Of a stretch of DNA of 5,834 nucleotides, positions 4,663 through 5,834 are shown in pieces. The notes beneath the pieces were generated by a model. The model saw only the letters and a program-made list of their open reading frames with translations, did not search any database and had not been told where the DNA came from. This stretch comes from Phosphoribacter sp964647395. Its GTDB lineage: Bacteria > Actinomycetota > Actinomycetes > Actinomycetales > Dermatophilaceae. Each line of letters starts with the position of its first letter. Within the stretch, counting starts at the first letter, position 1. The DNA is taken from contig CAZYHR010000147.1 in the NCBI GenBank assembly GCA_964647395.1, positions 1 through 5,834 of the forward strand. Direction: 5' to 3'. Position numbers and translations under genes: made by a program.

Positions 4663-5834
4663 CTAGGCGAGCAACACCTGCCGCACGACCTCGGCCGCCC
4701 AGCGCAGCACGGCGGTGTCCCGCAACGGCTGGCCACCGACCCGTGCGGTCATCGGTTTGGGCACCAGGATGTGCCCGGCCTCGTGCTTGACGACGGCGCC
4801 CGGATGGAGCCGGCGCAGCCGCAGCTGTCGGCTCTCCGGCAGCGCGTCCGCGCCGACCGGACCGAACCGCACGAAAGCCCCCTGCACCGCGATGTCGGTC
4901 AATCCCGCCCGCCGCGCCACGGTGCGCAGCGCAGCGACCTCCAGCAGGTTCTGCACCGGCTCGGGGGGCGGGCCGTAGCGGTCCCGCAGCTCCTCCTCGA
5001 TGGCCGCCAGCGCCGCCTCGTCACCGACCTCGGCGAGCTTGCGGTAGGCCTCCAGCCGCAGCCGCTCCCCCACGTCCTTGGCGTAGCCGCGGCCCGGCAC
5101 GTAGTCGTGCGGCAGGTGCGCGTCGACGGGCAGCTCGATCCGCACCTCGGCCGGTGGCGCGCTCGCCTCCCCCTTGTATGCCGCGACCGCCTCACCGACC
5201 AGCCGCACGTACAGGTCGAACCCGACCCCCTCGATATGCCCGGACTGCTCGCCGCCGAGCAGGTTGCCGGCGCCCCGGATCTCCAGGTCCTTCATCGCGA
5301 CCTGCATGCCGGCCCCGAGATCGGTGTGACTGGCGATCGTCTGGAGCCGGTCGTGGGCGGTCTCGGTGAGCGGGCTCTCGGGCGGGTAGAGGAAGTAGGA
5401 GTAGGCGCGCTCGCGGCCCCGCCCGACCCGGCCCCGCAGCTGGTGCAGCTGCGACAGCCCGAGCAGGTCGGCCCGCTCGACGACGAGCGTGTTGGCGTTG
5501 GAGATGTCCAGGCCGGTCTCGACGATCGTCGTGCAGACCAGCACGTCGAAGCGCTTCTCCCAGAAGTCCAGGACGACCTGCTCGAGCCGGCCCTCGCTCA
5601 TCTTGCCGTGGGCGGTGGCGATGCGCGCCTCGGGCACCAGCTCGCGCAGCCGGGCGGCGGCCCGCTCGATGGACTGCACCTTGTTGTGCACGTAGAAGAC
5701 CTGCCCGTCGCGCAGCAGCTCGCGCCGGACCGCGGCGGTGATCTGCCGCTCGTCGTAGGCCCCGACATAGGTGAGCACCGGGTGCCGCTCCTCCGGCGGG
5801 GTGGCCAGCGTCGACATCTCGCGGATGCCGGTGA
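4663..5834 (-). CDS. mfd: Transcription-repair coupling factor Mfd, C-terminal part (5' end outside the window)
   Basis: Mfd binds RNA polymerase stalled at DNA damage, uses ATP-driven translocation to push it off, and recruits UvrA/UvrB. The visible 389 residues are the last third of a protein of about 1,150-1,200. They start inside helicase motif III (TGIREMSTLATPPEERHPV). Then come the second RecA-like lobe with GQVFYVHNKV, ARIATAHGKM and motif V (VLVCTTIVETGLDIS), and motif VI with its arginine fingers (QLRGRVGRGRERAYSYF). The TRG translocation motif follows (HDRLQTIASHTDLGAGMQVA and on through GGEQSGHIEGVGFDLYVRL). The autoinhibitory C-terminal domain 7 (ELPVDAHLPHDYVP onward) completes the protein. 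GHIEGVGFDLYVRL and the domain 7 tail separate it from RecG. The frame is open to the window end and stops at TAG (4665-4663). No frameshift is seen. The next gene downstream is 329 bases away and separately controlled. Confidence 0.97.
   Translation of the reverse strand, partial: TGIREMSTLATPPEERHPVLTYVGAYDERQITAAVRRELLRDGQVFYVHNKVQSIERAAARLRELVPEARIATAHGKMSEGRLEQVVLDFWEKRFDVLVCTTIVETGLDISNANTLVVERADLLGLSQLHQLRGRVGRGRERAYSYFLYPPESPLTETAHDRLQTIASHTDLGAGMQVAMKDLEIRGAGNLLGGEQSGHIEGVGFDLYVRLVGEAVAAYKGEASAPPAEVRIELPVDAHLPHDYVPGRGYAKDVGERLRLEAYRKLAEVGDEAALAAIEEELRDRYGPPPEPVQNLLEVAALRTVARRAGLTDIAVQGAFVRFGPVGADALPESRQLRLRRLHPGAVVKHEAGHILVPKPMTARVGGQPLRDTAVLRWAAEVVRQVLLA

Overview
The window is very GC-rich, with third codon positions almost all G or C. 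It carries a gene block familiar from Actinobacteria. All genes I accept lie on the minus strand, so transcription runs from high to low coordinates: mfd (3' part), a secreted beta-helix protein, a small SurA-like lipoprotein, mazG, eno, and probably the first codons of an ftsB/divIC-like gene. The order mfd - (mazG / lipoprotein) - eno - ftsB-like matches the block I know from Mycobacterium tuberculosis (mfd, mazG, lpqU, eno, divIC-like). The MazG and SurA-like sequences look like those of Micrococcales (an Intrasporangiaceae/Dermacoccaceae-type actinobacterium). That placement is inferred from protein style, not from a search.

Layout from the right end: 5834-4663 is the C-terminal third of the transcription-repair coupling factor Mfd. 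Positions 4662-4334 are non-coding. They hold weak hairpins behind mfd, then a lower-GC stretch with three consecutive dyad-symmetric elements, then a roughly 90-base leader. Positions 4333-2831 encode a 500-residue exported protein: signal peptide, DUF5648-like repeats, Thr/Pro linker and right-handed beta-helix. A perfect 17-bp hairpin terminator (2786-2746) insulates it. Positions 2668-2117 encode the SurA-N-like lipoprotein, which overlaps or abuts mazG (stop at 1437). eno (1391-144) follows after 45 bases. An ftsB-like open frame starts at 121 and runs off the window.

mfd (DNA repair), mazG (nucleotide sanitation), eno (glycolysis) and ftsB-like (division) are housekeeping genes. The lipoprotein, mazG and eno sit close together with no terminator between them and are probably cotranscribed. 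The beta-helix gene has its own regulatory region and terminator and looks like an independent cassette inserted into the conserved block.

The most surprising observation is in eno. The protein is otherwise textbook and keeps every catalytic residue. It lacks, in frame, about 14 residues near the C-terminus, where nearly all enolases have an AKYNQLLRIEEEL-type helix. This is either a real lineage-specific deletion or a sequence/assembly error. I saw no tRNA, rRNA, CRISPR array, insertion sequence or phage gene.
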